Positions 25,101 to 32,420 of a stretch of 55,670 nucleotides of DNA are shown here, piece after piece. The stretch covers positions 1 through 55,670 of the forward strand of contig JASIAM010000286.1 of assembly GCA_030041985.1 (NCBI GenBank), written 5' to 3'. Positions within the stretch are counted from its first letter, which is position 1. Every line of letters starts with the position of its first letter. The notes under the pieces were generated by a model. It was not told the DNA's origin. It was given only the letters and a program-made list of their open reading frames with translations, and made no database searches. Origin of the DNA: Bryobacteraceae bacterium (GTDB lineage: Bacteria > Acidobacteriota > Terriglobia > Bryobacterales > Bryobacteraceae). The translations under genes were made by a program, and so were the position numbers.

Positions 25101-26250
25101 GGAACGCGGCCTCCACCAACTCGCGGATCACGTGATAGACGGAAGCCTGCACTTCCTGGATGCGCGGAATGTAGTCGCTTCGCACCACGATGGCATGATC
25201 CGCCAGCCCACGGCGCACTACCTCGCCTCCCTCGTAGCCGAGCAGCGCGACAGTCATCAAACCGCGGCGGCGCGCCTCTTCAAGCGACGCCAGAATGTTT
25301 CGCGACCCGCCGCTCGTGGAAATCGCCACCGCCACATCGCCCGCCTTCGCATGCGCGATGAGCTGCCGCAGAAAAATCACATCGCTTCCGATATCGTTCG
25401 CCAGCGCCGTCAGCACCGCCGGTTCCGCCGCCAGAGAAATCGCAGGAATGGGCCGCATGCCCTCGGGCGGCGCGATCGAATCGAGCGCCCAATCATTGGC
25501 ATCTGTCGCCGACCCTCCGTTGCCGAACAGCAGCAGCTTGCCCCCGCTCCGTACGCTGCGCGCGATCGCCTGGGCTGCGTTTCCAATCGCCTCCCATTCC
25601 TCTCGCGCTACTCGCTCTCGCAGGCGCGCATCGTCCGCCACCTTCATGCGAATGGACGAAGCGACCTCCCGCAGAACCGCCGCGGAGCCGCCGCTCGGTT
25701 GCGTTTGCCCGGAGCCCAGGAACGGGTACAGAAACCCGGCATCGCCCGCCTCCGATCCCAGTTCATGATGCTCAAAGAAAACGTGCACGGTCTCCCACAA
25801 GGTGTGGTATAGAATCTCGATCATTTCCTGGTGCTGGAACGGATCGGCGGAGAAGCATTCCACCGCGTAGTCGCCGTTCCGCCCCGGCAGCGCAAACGTC
25901 ATTGCACCGGAGCCGCGCGCGGTTTCGAGCGCCGTCCGAACCACCGGATCGCCGCCCGGAGGTCCGAAGCCCATCACGATGTCCTCAGGCGTAATCAGCG
26001 GTTCGATTCCGATACCCGCAAGCGCCGAAACATCCAGCGCAGGCAGCGCCCGCTTGCCCACGATCACCGGATGAACAAATTCCACCGCCACATGCTGCGC
26101 ATCCGTGGCGTAAACACCGCGGCCCAAAGCCAGCAACCGCCCGCCCCGCAGAAAGCGCTGCGCCATGCTCTGGCATGCCGACGCCAGGCGCTCCGCCTCG
26201 CGCGCGAAAAATTGCTCATACACCGGGTTGCGCGCAAGCAGCTTTTCCAT
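25093..26250 (-). CDS. Tandem SIS-domain protein inside the hydrogenase operon
   Basis: A 385-residue protein with two SIS (sugar isomerase) units. The C-terminal unit, from about residue 195, resembles GmhA phosphoheptose isomerase (LLFGNGGSATDANDW, VAISTSGGSRNILASLEEARRRGLMTVALLGYEGG). The N-terminal half keeps a weaker SIS core (LLALGRGVYATDAQHVAVEFVHP). It sits between hypE and hypF with overlaps of a few bases, so it is part of the maturation operon, not of heptose synthesis. I recall SIS proteins in actinobacterial group 1h hydrogenase loci too. Its role there is not known; binding of a phosphosugar or a small-molecule precursor is only a guess. Confidence 0.85.
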   Translation of the reverse strand: MEKLLARNPVYEQFFAREAERLASACQSMAQRFLRGGRLLALGRGVYATDAQHVAVEFVHPVIVGKRALPALDVSALAGIGIEPLITPEDIVMGFGPPGGDPVVRTALETARGSGAMTFALPGRNGDYAVECFSADPFQHQEMIEILYHTLWETVHVFFEHHELGSEAGDAGFLYPFLGSGQTQPSGGSAAVLREVASSIRMKVADDARLRERVAREEWEAIGNAAQAIARSVRSGGKLLLFGNGGSATDANDWALDSIAPPEGMRPIPAISLAAEPAVLTALANDIGSDVIFLRQLIAHAKAGDVAVAISTSGGSRNILASLEEARRRGLMTVALLGYEGGEVVRRGLADHAIVVRSDYIPRIQEVQASVYHVIRELVEAAFHE

Positions 26251-26253
26251 AGG

Positions 26254-27357
26254 TCAGCAGATTCGCGGCAGAGGGTCGCCCACCAGCATATCCACGATGC
26301 GCGTGCCGCCGAATTGCGTTTTCAAAAGCACCAGGCCGCGCGGCGCTGCCAAGACCGTTCCAATAATCGCTGCACCTTCGCCTAGCGGATGCGCTTGCAT
26401 CGCGCGCAAAGCCGATTCCGCGGCCTCTCCGTTCACAAACGCCACCAGCCGCCCTTCGCACGCCGCATAGAGAGGATCGATCCCCAGAATTTCGCACGCG
26501 CCGCGCACCTCATCGCGCACGGGCACGGCGCTCTCATCCACCACCATCACCACTCCCGCCGCCGCCGCAATTTCGTTCAGCACAGTAGCCACTCCGCCGC
26601 GCGTGGCATCGCGCATGGCATGCACAGCCTTGGTCGCGCCGAACAGCGCGTCCACCAGGCCATGCAAGGGAGCGGTATCCGAAGTGATGTCGGAGACCAA
26701 CTCGAGTTCGCCGCGCGCCAGCATAATGGTGATGCCGTGATCGCCAATCGGCCCCGAAACCAGAATGGCGTCACCCGCGCGCACCTCCGGCGCACCCAGC
26801 TTCACATCGCGCTCGAACACGCCGATTCCGCTGGTACTGATGAAGCAGCCATCCGCCTTGCCGCGCTCCACCACTTTGGTATCGCCTGTCACGATCTGCA
26901 CCCCAGCCGCCGCCGCCGCCCGCGCCATCGATGCCGCAATCCGCTGCAAATCGGCCGTAGCAAAACCCTCCTCCAGAATGAAGCCGGCCGTCAAATACAG
27001 CGGGCGCGCGCCGGAAACCGCGAGATCGTTCACTGTGCCATTCACCGCCAGGTCGCCAATGTTCCCTCCCGGAAAAAATAGCGGCGAGACGACAAAGGAA
27101 TCCGTGGTCATCGCCAGACGGTTGCCGGCGAGCGCGAACACCGCCTGGTCTTCCATCGGCTCGAGCAACGGATTGCGAAAGGCTTCGAGGAACAGCGCTT
27201 CCACCAGCGTGTGCGTCGCTTTGCCGCCCGCGCCGTGGGCCATGGTAATGCGCTCTTCCCGCAAAAGGGTGCGGGCGCGGCGCCGGTACTCATCAATGCG
27301 GTCTAAAACTTCCTCTTCCCGCACAGCCCGTTCTTCGAAACCCCGCCCCGGCGTCAT
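26254..27357 (-). CDS. hypE: HypE, hydrogenase cyanide ligand dehydratase
   Basis: HypE, 367 residues, an AIR-synthase-fold protein that turns the C-terminal thiocarbamate into thiocyanate for the Fe(CN) group. N-terminal MAHGAGGKATHTLVEALF, central GDLAVNGTVNDLAVSGARP and GDTKVVERGKADGCF, RDATRGGVATVLNEIA, and the essential C-terminal Pro-Arg-Ile-Cys are all visible. The first 37 residues form a charged helical extension before the usual start. ATG 27357 overlaps the hypD stop by four bases (ATGA); the frame is open further upstream, but that part is hypD in another frame. Confidence 0.96.
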   Translation of the reverse strand: MTPGRGFEERAVREEEVLDRIDEYRRRARTLLREERITMAHGAGGKATHTLVEALFLEAFRNPLLEPMEDQAVFALAGNRLAMTTDSFVVSPLFFPGGNIGDLAVNGTVNDLAVSGARPLYLTAGFILEEGFATADLQRIAASMARAAAAAGVQIVTGDTKVVERGKADGCFISTSGIGVFERDVKLGAPEVRAGDAILVSGPIGDHGITIMLARGELELVSDITSDTAPLHGLVDALFGATKAVHAMRDATRGGVATVLNEIAAAAGVVMVVDESAVPVRDEVRGACEILGIDPLYAACEGRLVAFVNGEAAESALRAMQAHPLGEGAAIIGTVLAAPRGLVLLKTQFGGTRIVDMLVGDPLPRIC

Positions 27358-28478
27358 CGCACCGCCTCCGCCACGCTCTCGCGATGGAACCGCCCGTAGT
27401 TGTAGTAAGCGGCGCAAGCCCCTTCCGAAGACACCATGCAGGTGCCAATAGGCGTCTCGGGCGTGCACGCCGTTCCAAACACTTTGCACTCCCAAGGTTT
27501 CAGCACGCCCTTAAGCACCTCGCCGCACTGGCACGCTTTCGGATCAGCCACGCGGACGCCCGGCAGCCGGAAGATGCGCTCGGCGTCCAAGCGGCTGAAC
27601 GGCTCCCGCAGCTTCAAAGCCGATTGCGAAATGAAACCGAGGCCCCGCCACTCGAAATACGGCCGCAATTCCATGGTCTCGCGGATCACCGCCAGCGCTT
27701 TGGGATTCCCCTCCCAGGGCACGACGCGCGTGTATTGATTCTCCACCTCGCACCGCCCCTGCTCGATTTGCTCGAGCAGCAGGCGCACCGATTCCAGAAT
27801 GTCCAGCGGCTCAAAACCAGCCACCACTACCGGTCTCTGAAAATGCTCCGCGATGAACTGATAGGGCCGGCATCCAATCACCGCCGAGACATGGCCCGGC
27901 CCCAGAAATCCGTCGAGGCGCAGATCCGGCGAATCGAGTATCGCTTTGATTGCCGGAACAATCGTTACGTGGTTGCAAAAAACCGAAAAGTTGTCCACTC
28001 CGTCCTGCGCCGCCTTGAGCAGCGTGAGCGCTGTGGAAGGAGCGGTAGTTTCAAAACCGATCGCGAAGAACACTACCCGCCGCTCGGGATTGCGCTGTGC
28101 GATTTTCAGCGCATCGAGCGGTGAATACACCATGCGGATATCGGCGCCCGCCGCGCTCGCATCGAGGAATGAGCCGCACCCGCCCGGCACGCGCATCATA
28201 TCGCCGAAACATGTCAGGATCACGCCAGGCTGCCGCGCAATAAAAATCGCGTCATCCACCCGCCCCATTGGAATCACGCATACCGGGCAGCCCGGCCCAT
28301 GCACCAGCGTGATGTTCGGCGGCAGGTAATCCTCGATCCCATGTTTATAGATCGTGTGCGTATGCCCACCACACACTTCCATGAAGCGATAGGCGCGGTC
28401 CGGCCGCGCCAAGCGCGCAATCTGCACGCCCAATTCGCGGGCAATCTTGCGATCGCGAAATTCATCTACAAAGCGCAT
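27354..28478 (-). CDS. hypD: HypD, Fe-S scaffold for Fe(CN)2CO assembly
   Basis: HypD, 374 residues. The diagnostic motifs are MEVCGGHTHTIYKHG, HGPGCPVCV, and the C-terminal Cys-rich region holding the 4Fe-4S cluster (ACQCGEVL, WECKVFG, CTPETPIGTCMVSSEGACAAYYNYGR). It works with HypC as the scaffold on which iron receives CN and CO. Spacing to hypC is 28 bases. Confidence 0.97.
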   Translation of the reverse strand: MRFVDEFRDRKIARELGVQIARLARPDRAYRFMEVCGGHTHTIYKHGIEDYLPPNITLVHGPGCPVCVIPMGRVDDAIFIARQPGVILTCFGDMMRVPGGCGSFLDASAAGADIRMVYSPLDALKIAQRNPERRVVFFAIGFETTAPSTALTLLKAAQDGVDNFSVFCNHVTIVPAIKAILDSPDLRLDGFLGPGHVSAVIGCRPYQFIAEHFQRPVVVAGFEPLDILESVRLLLEQIEQGRCEVENQYTRVVPWEGNPKALAVIRETMELRPYFEWRGLGFISQSALKLREPFSRLDAERIFRLPGVRVADPKACQCGEVLKGVLKPWECKVFGTACTPETPIGTCMVSSEGACAAYYNYGRFHRESVAEAVR

Positions 28479-28506
28479 CTCTTTCCCCAGCGTTCGCTAT
28501 GCGAAC

Positions 28507-28779
28507 TCAACTGCCCCTCTCGTCCCCGGAAATCGCCGTCATCTCGTCGGTAAACGCCTTCCCCATGCTTTGCAGGAATTCGAGCGATGTCCGCGCTTCC
28601 TGCTCGTCCACCTTCGAAATCGCAAAGCCCACGTGGATCAGCACCCAGTCACCCGGCGCGATTCCTTCCTGGCTCACGAGGCCGATGTTGATATTGCGTT
28701 TCACGCCGCTCACATCAGCGGTGGCCAGATCGCTATCCGGGATCAGCCGCACGATCTGTCCGGGAATGGCCAGACACAT
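28507..28779 (-). CDS. hypC: HypC, hydrogenase assembly chaperone
   Basis: HypC of 90 residues with the essential N-terminal MCLAIPGQIV (Cys2) and the WVLIHVGFAISKVDEQEA segment around the conserved His. It partners HypD and the large subunit precursor. A second, unusual HypC/HupF-type protein stands at the head of the same operon (35531-35785). Three bases separate its start from the protease stop. Confidence 0.97.
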   Translation of the reverse strand: MCLAIPGQIVRLIPDSDLATADVSGVKRNINIGLVSQEGIAPGDWVLIHVGFAISKVDEQEARTSLEFLQSMGKAFTDEMTAISGDERGS

Positions 28780-28782
28780 TTT

Positions 28783-29256
28783 TCAGACTCCCTTCGCGCA
28801 CTCGCGATCGATAATGTCGCGGACGCACCGCGCAGCTTCGCCTACCGCCGCTTCCACCGTCGCGCTCAGCCCCATCCTCTCCTCAACCGATTCCGGTTCG
28901 CACCCCACAATCAGAACGCGCCCCGGAGCTCCGCCCAGCCTTCGCAACATGCCGAGCACCGCAACCGGATCCATGGCGTGCGCGTCCGGCGCACTATCAA
29001 GCGCCTCACCGATCTCCGGTTCCAGCAGATACACCGTGCCCGGCACGCCGCCGCGCGGCGCCGCGTCCACCAGCACCGTGGTGTCGTATCCGCCGTCCAG
29101 CATCTCGTAAGCCAGGTGCAGGCCGCGGATGCCAAAATCGCGCACGGCAACTTCAACCGGCAAACCCTCCGCGGCCAGGCGGTTGGCCACGGCCACGCCG
29201 AAACCGTCGTCGCCCAGAAAAATATTGCCGATCCCTGCTACGAGCACGCGCGCCAT
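28783..29256 (-). CDS. Hydrogenase maturation endopeptidase (HycI/HyaD family)
   Basis: A 157-residue nickel-dependent protease that removes the C-terminal peptide of the large subunit after nickel insertion. GIGNIFLGDDGFGV holds the metal-binding Asp/Glu motif (GNxxxxDDGxG), VLVDAAPRGGVPG the second Asp, and HAMDP the His. Its substrate, the large subunit at 32421-34217, has a 23-residue tail after the last active-site His, which fits the need for cleavage. Three bases lie between it and the preceding 36-residue membrane peptide gene. Confidence 0.95.
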   Translation of the reverse strand: MARVLVAGIGNIFLGDDGFGVAVANRLAAEGLPVEVAVRDFGIRGLHLAYEMLDGGYDTTVLVDAAPRGGVPGTVYLLEPEIGEALDSAPDAHAMDPVAVLGMLRRLGGAPGRVLIVGCEPESVEERMGLSATVEAAVGEAARCVRDIIDRECAKGV

Positions 29257-29259
29257 TGT

Positions 29260-29370
29260 CTACATCGAGGAAATCTTCACGTACCGCACCATGTCGGGAA
29301 TCGATTTGAGAAATATATAGCCCGCGTACCCGCCCATCACAATCGCTACCGCCCAACCGAAAGCACGCAT
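29260..29370 (-). CDS. 36-residue single-span membrane peptide of the hydrogenase operon
   Basis: A short gene read directly from the sequence: ATG at 29370, TAG at 29260-29262, 36 residues. The peptide begins MRAFGWAVAIVMGGYAGYIF, one hydrophobic span, followed by LKSIPDMVRYVKISSM, an amphipathic basic tail. A near-perfect AAGGAGGGG stands seven bases before the ATG, inside the end of the upstream gene. It is flanked by gaps of one and three bases, so it is a true operon member. I recall very similar peptides (DUF6893 type, with PDxxRYxKI) in actinobacterial genomes. It might anchor the hydrogenase or an accessory protein at the membrane; this is inference. Confidence 0.85.
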   Translation of the reverse strand: MRAFGWAVAIVMGGYAGYIFLKSIPDMVRYVKISSM

Positions 29371-29371
29371 C

Positions 29372-30514
29372 TTACCCCTCCTTTGCAATCAGCTCCAGCT
29401 CGTCCGGATAAAAATAAAAGAACCGGCCCACACTGCCTTGTATCTCCGCCGCCGGATCGTCCTCCACCGTTACCGCGATATACACCCGGTCTTCAAAATC
29501 GCGCTCGACGCGTTGCACAACGGCATTCCGCCCCGCCAGAAAAAAATCCATCGCATCGGCGCGGCGTTTCGGCGCCAGCCGCACCCGATCTCCTCGCTGT
29601 GGGGTCAGGGCTTCCGCCCTGCCGCCGGGCTTCTGCCCGGCGCGCGCGGTCCCATGCAGCCTCTCAAAAACCTCCGGCGTCACATTGTCGCAGCGTTCGA
29701 TAATCCTTCGCGCCCGCTCATCGCTCGCCGCAGCCTCGCGCTTCTCTTCGTCTGTCAGCGTCATTACGCGCAGCGTCAGCAGCTCGTCGATCTCCGCGGA
29801 ATCGTAGAAATCGCCCTGGCTTTGCGGCGCGATGGCGGGATAATCGTTCAGAATTATCGGCGAAGAGAGAATGGTGTCGCGCTCTCCACCCTCCCCCACC
29901 AGCACCGGCCACGTATGCAGGTTCGCGCAGTATCGTGCCGCGTCCCGGGCCGCAGCCGGCGGATCGATCAACGAAACGAAACCTCCGGCCTTCGCAGCGA
30001 GCAGAGTGTGGCACCCCACCAGCGCCCGCCGCATAGCCGCGCTTCGATCCGCCGTGGCGGCATCGGGAAAAGCAGTGTGATTTTCGATCCGCACGCGCAG
30101 CTTGAAGAACGTCCCTAGCCGCTCGGCAGCCAGGCGCACGACACCCGTGAGCGGCGCTTCACCCGGAAATTCGAACGGCACATCGCGCGCAGACGTTACG
30201 ATCTCTTCCACCGCAACGCTGCGGCAGTCAATACTCCGCTCGATCCCTTCGTCCCATTCCGCAGAGACCGAATCCTTTGCCCGCACCTGCAGAAACCGGA
30301 TCGTCACATCTACCAGCGGTAACCCCGCCGGTTCCACCAGGCATTCCGTCTGCATCTCCCAAGGATCGCCGCCAACCTCGCTCCATTCGCGCGGCGCCAC
30401 CACGCCGAATTGCCAGCGAAAGCGGTTCTTAGTTGCCGAGGGCCGGTACGGATACAGAATGTAGCCTTCGTACAACACAGCATCGGCAATCCTGCGCGCG
30501 CGTTCGAAACTCAT
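29372..30514 (-). CDS. Conserved hydrogenase-operon accessory protein, unknown function
   Basis: A 380-residue protein I cannot give a biochemical function. It begins RARRIADAVLYEGYILYPYRPSATKNRFRWQFGVV and later has HTLLAAKAGGFVSLIDPP, TWPVLVGEGGERDTILSSPIILNDYPAIAPQSQGDFYDSAEIDE and PKRRADAMDFFLAGRNAVVQ. Proteins like this occur in group 1h hydrogenase loci of Streptomyces, as I remember. No transmembrane segment and no Cys cluster are visible. Residues about 290-305 (ARAGQKPGGRAEALTPQ) are not native-looking: they are coded by a copy of a hairpin repeat that recurs at 31792. ATG 30514 overlaps the upstream stop by four bases. Confidence 0.8.
   Translation of the reverse strand: MSFERARRIADAVLYEGYILYPYRPSATKNRFRWQFGVVAPREWSEVGGDPWEMQTECLVEPAGLPLVDVTIRFLQVRAKDSVSAEWDEGIERSIDCRSVAVEEIVTSARDVPFEFPGEAPLTGVVRLAAERLGTFFKLRVRIENHTAFPDAATADRSAAMRRALVGCHTLLAAKAGGFVSLIDPPAAARDAARYCANLHTWPVLVGEGGERDTILSSPIILNDYPAIAPQSQGDFYDSAEIDELLTLRVMTLTDEEKREAAASDERARRIIERCDNVTPEVFERLHGTARAGQKPGGRAEALTPQRGDRVRLAPKRRADAMDFFLAGRNAVVQRVERDFEDRVYIAVTVEDDPAAEIQGSVGRFFYFYPDELELIAKEG
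29599..29645 (-). repeat. Double-hairpin repeat, copy 1 (inside a coding region)
   Basis: On the + strand: GTGGGGTC, then hairpin AGGGC-TTCC-GCCCT, then hairpin GCCGGGC-TTCT-GCCCGGC. The second copy at 31792 has the first stem as AGCCC-TTCC-GGGCT: two base pairs are swapped on both sides, keeping the fold. The second stem is identical. Here the repeat lies in frame within the gene 29372-30514 and adds about 15 residues. Confidence 0.8.
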
Positions 30515-31146
30515 CGCGCCGCCGCCTCTCTGCGCTCCAGTAACGTGTCGATGGCGTCGTCCCAACTGAGCAGCCCATGCCGCGCGCGGAAGCGCTGCAT
30601 CGCATCCAGGCTTTCGCGCCGGATGCGAATCCACGCGCAGCCCGGAAAATACGCCTCCATCACATCGCGCCAAACCTCGACGGGCATGCGATATCGCGCC
30701 TCATTCTCCCAGGCAATCTGCTCCACGCGGAATCCATCCGCCGCCTTCGCGAAAACCGTTCCGCTGAACAGAAACAGCAGCGGCACCGCGCCGCCTGCGA
30801 GCGCATCCAGGTACTTCGCGGCGGCCACCTCGAAATCATATGTGGCCGCCACCGGCAGATCGAACTCTACGCTCTTCTCGAAAGCCTGCACCGCCAGAGT
30901 TGCCCGGCTCCAAACCAGCGGCCGCAGCGTGTCCTTCCATCGCGCCGCCTCTCCGAAAAGATCCTCCAGGCGCTCCTGTTCCGATGCGGTGTGCGGACGC
31001 TGCCGCGGCTCGATATCCACTCGCGCGTGCAGCAGAATGGCATGCAGGGGCACCGTAGCTTCCACGCGCATGCGAAAGTTCAGCGTAGGCACGGCTCCAT
31101 GGGGCAACGCGCGCGCATCCAGCACCGCAAATTTCAGCCCGATCAC
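30511..31146 (-). CDS. Conserved hydrogenase-operon accessory protein (DUF6084-like)
   Basis: A 211-residue protein of unknown function. It starts MIGLKFAVLDARALPHGAVPTLNFRMRVEA, and has HAILLHARVDIEPRQRPH, LFGEAARWKDTLRPLVWSRATLAVQAFE, and PGCAWIRIRRESLDAMQRFRARHGLLSWDDAIDTLL. I remember this architecture as DUF6084 in actinobacterial hydrogenase operons; that label is from memory. The mainly beta N-terminal half, with alternating hydrophobic residues, suggests a beta-sandwich. Start and stop overlap both neighbours by four bases, so the three accessory genes are translated together. Confidence 0.8.
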   Translation of the reverse strand: MIGLKFAVLDARALPHGAVPTLNFRMRVEATVPLHAILLHARVDIEPRQRPHTASEQERLEDLFGEAARWKDTLRPLVWSRATLAVQAFEKSVEFDLPVAATYDFEVAAAKYLDALAGGAVPLLFLFSGTVFAKAADGFRVEQIAWENEARYRMPVEVWRDVMEAYFPGCAWIRIRRESLDAMQRFRARHGLLSWDDAIDTLLERREAAAR

Positions 31147-31760
31147 GCGTAACTCCCCGCGCGCTCCCGCACTCCTTCGAGGAACGCGTCAATCTCCTGC
31201 CACGCCTCGCGCCCGCCATCAAATCCGCGCCACTGAGTGCGAATGCGCGCCACCAACTCGTAGCAGGCATCCACCGGCACGATCCATGCTTCCACTCCCT
31301 CACGCCGCCGGCAAACCAGTACCGCTTCCGTATCCGTTTCGAGCGTTTCCAGCAACGGAATAGCCTCCTCCAGTTCCGTCCATGTCTCGAGCGGCAGCCC
31401 CGATTCGGTCGCGCCCGCCGGGCTCGGATAAAACGCTATGATTCGCTTCCGCGCGGAATCGCGCAGAAAAAACGCAATGCCCACCGGGATTTCCAGCCGT
31501 TCCCAACCCGCGCCGTCTACTGCCGCAGCCGGCAACTGCGCCACGCGCTCCGGCACGCTGCGGAATCGCCCGTTGGCCGCGCCCGGATGCGTAAACAGCA
31601 TGTAGCAAGGCCGGCACGAACACAGAATCCGCCGCTGCTCCACATCCGCTACGTGCCCATGCCGCGCCGGTAACTCTGCGCCGCAAAGCTCGCATGCCTC
31701 GCCCTTCGGCGGAAGCGCGGGAGCATCCAGAAACCGCCGCAGCCGGAACAGTTGCTGCAT
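31143..31760 (-). CDS. Zinc-ribbon-like hydrogenase-operon accessory protein (DUF5947-like)
   Basis: A 205-residue protein. Near the N-terminus are CELC (Cys23, Cys26) and CSCRPC (Cys47, Cys49, Cys52), spaced like a zinc- or Fe-S-binding ribbon. Further on are LEIPVGIAFFLRDSARKRIIAFYPSPAG and WIVPVDACYELVARIRTQWRGFDGG. I recall such proteins as DUF5947 next to group 1h hydrogenases. ATG 31760 is preceded by TGAGGA; in-frame ATG 31775 and GTG 31784 are alternatives. Just upstream lies the second copy of the hairpin repeat, separating this gene from the NifU-like gene by about 140 bases, the largest gap between the large-subunit gene and hypB. Confidence 0.8.
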   Translation of the reverse strand: MQQLFRLRRFLDAPALPPKGEACELCGAELPARHGHVADVEQRRILCSCRPCYMLFTHPGAANGRFRSVPERVAQLPAAAVDGAGWERLEIPVGIAFFLRDSARKRIIAFYPSPAGATESGLPLETWTELEEAIPLLETLETDTEAVLVCRRREGVEAWIVPVDACYELVARIRTQWRGFDGGREAWQEIDAFLEGVRERAGSYA

Positions 31761-31791
31761 GTCAGTAATCCTCATCTTTCCCACATCAGCC

Positions 31792-31877
31792 GTGGGGCCA
31801 GCCCTTCCGGGCTGCCGCCGGGCTTCTGCCCGGCGCTCCTACGCCGCGCGGCAGGCAGGCGGAAACGCCTGCCCCAC
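31792..31877. repeat. Double-hairpin repeat, copy 2 (intergenic, with terminal inverted ends)
   Basis: The element runs from GTGGGGC (31792-31798) to GCCCCAC (31871-31877), which are reverse complements. Inside are three hairpins: AGCCC-TTCC-GGGCT, GCCGGGC-TTCT-GCCCGGC, and GGCAGGCG-GAAA-CGCCTGCC (31854-31873). The last has a GNRA-type loop. The first two recur in copy 1 (29599-29645) with compensatory changes. The layout, closed by the terminal pairing, would be a cloverleaf-like RNA or a palindromic mobile unit. Confidence 0.8.
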
Positions 31878-31901
31878 CACCAAAAGCCCTGAGGCACGGG
31901 A

Positions 31902-32408
31902 TCAAACCTCCAGCCATTTCGCCGGCGCTATCTGCACCAGCGCCGTAGCCGCTTGCGGCAATCCCTCAATTTCCGCCCCAGCCAGATCCGGCGCGGCCTC
32001 CGCCACCGCCCGTTCAATCGCGCCGGCCAGCGTCGCTGGAGCCGGCCCTCCGTTCACCTCCACGCGAATCCGCGCCACGCCCTCCGTGATTCCAGCCACG
32101 TAAACCCGATGTCCCGCCAGCCTGCGTTCCACGCTGCGCAGTGCCGCTGCGATTCGTTCCGAAGCTTCCACCGGATGCAGCCCATAGAGCAACAGCAGAC
32201 TGCCTACCAGCTTGTCCTCGGTCAAACGCAAGGCCTGTTCGCGCCCCAGAATCTCAATCGCGCGAGCCAGTCCAGCGCCGTAAAGCTGCATCAAAAGCCG
32301 GATTGCTTCTTCCGCTAGCTGCCGCACTCGCGGATCCGCCTCGCCAAGCTGCTCGACCAGGCTTTCGATTCTCGCAACTGTCGCGTCTACATCCGCAGTC
32401 TCAGACAC
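31902..32408 (-). CDS. NifU-like domain protein lacking the cysteine pair
   Basis: A 168-residue protein directly after the large subunit gene. The N-terminal half is a helical repeat (VARIESLVEQLGEADPRVRQLAEEAIRLLMQLYGAGLARAIEIL). The C-terminal part (GVARIRVEVNGGPAPATLAGAIERAVAEAAPDLAGAEIEGL) aligns by eye with the NifU C-terminal domain. Where NifU/Nfu proteins have GACxGCPSS, this one has NGGPAPATL and no Cys at all. A NifU-type protein next to Hhy genes is known in mycobacteria (called HhyE, as I remember) and is thought to carry electrons or help assembly; this one cannot ligate a cluster by cysteines. GTG start with GAGGGG upstream. Confidence 0.7.
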   Translation of the reverse strand: MSETADVDATVARIESLVEQLGEADPRVRQLAEEAIRLLMQLYGAGLARAIEILGREQALRLTEDKLVGSLLLLYGLHPVEASERIAAALRSVERRLAGHRVYVAGITEGVARIRVEVNGGPAPATLAGAIERAVAEAAPDLAGAEIEGLPQAATALVQIAPAKWLEV

Positions 32409-32420
32409 CGGATCCGCCCC

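Noticed and set aside
29599-31877. CRISPR array
   Set aside because: Only two copies, 2.2 kb apart, with internal hairpins and no regular spacers or cas genes.
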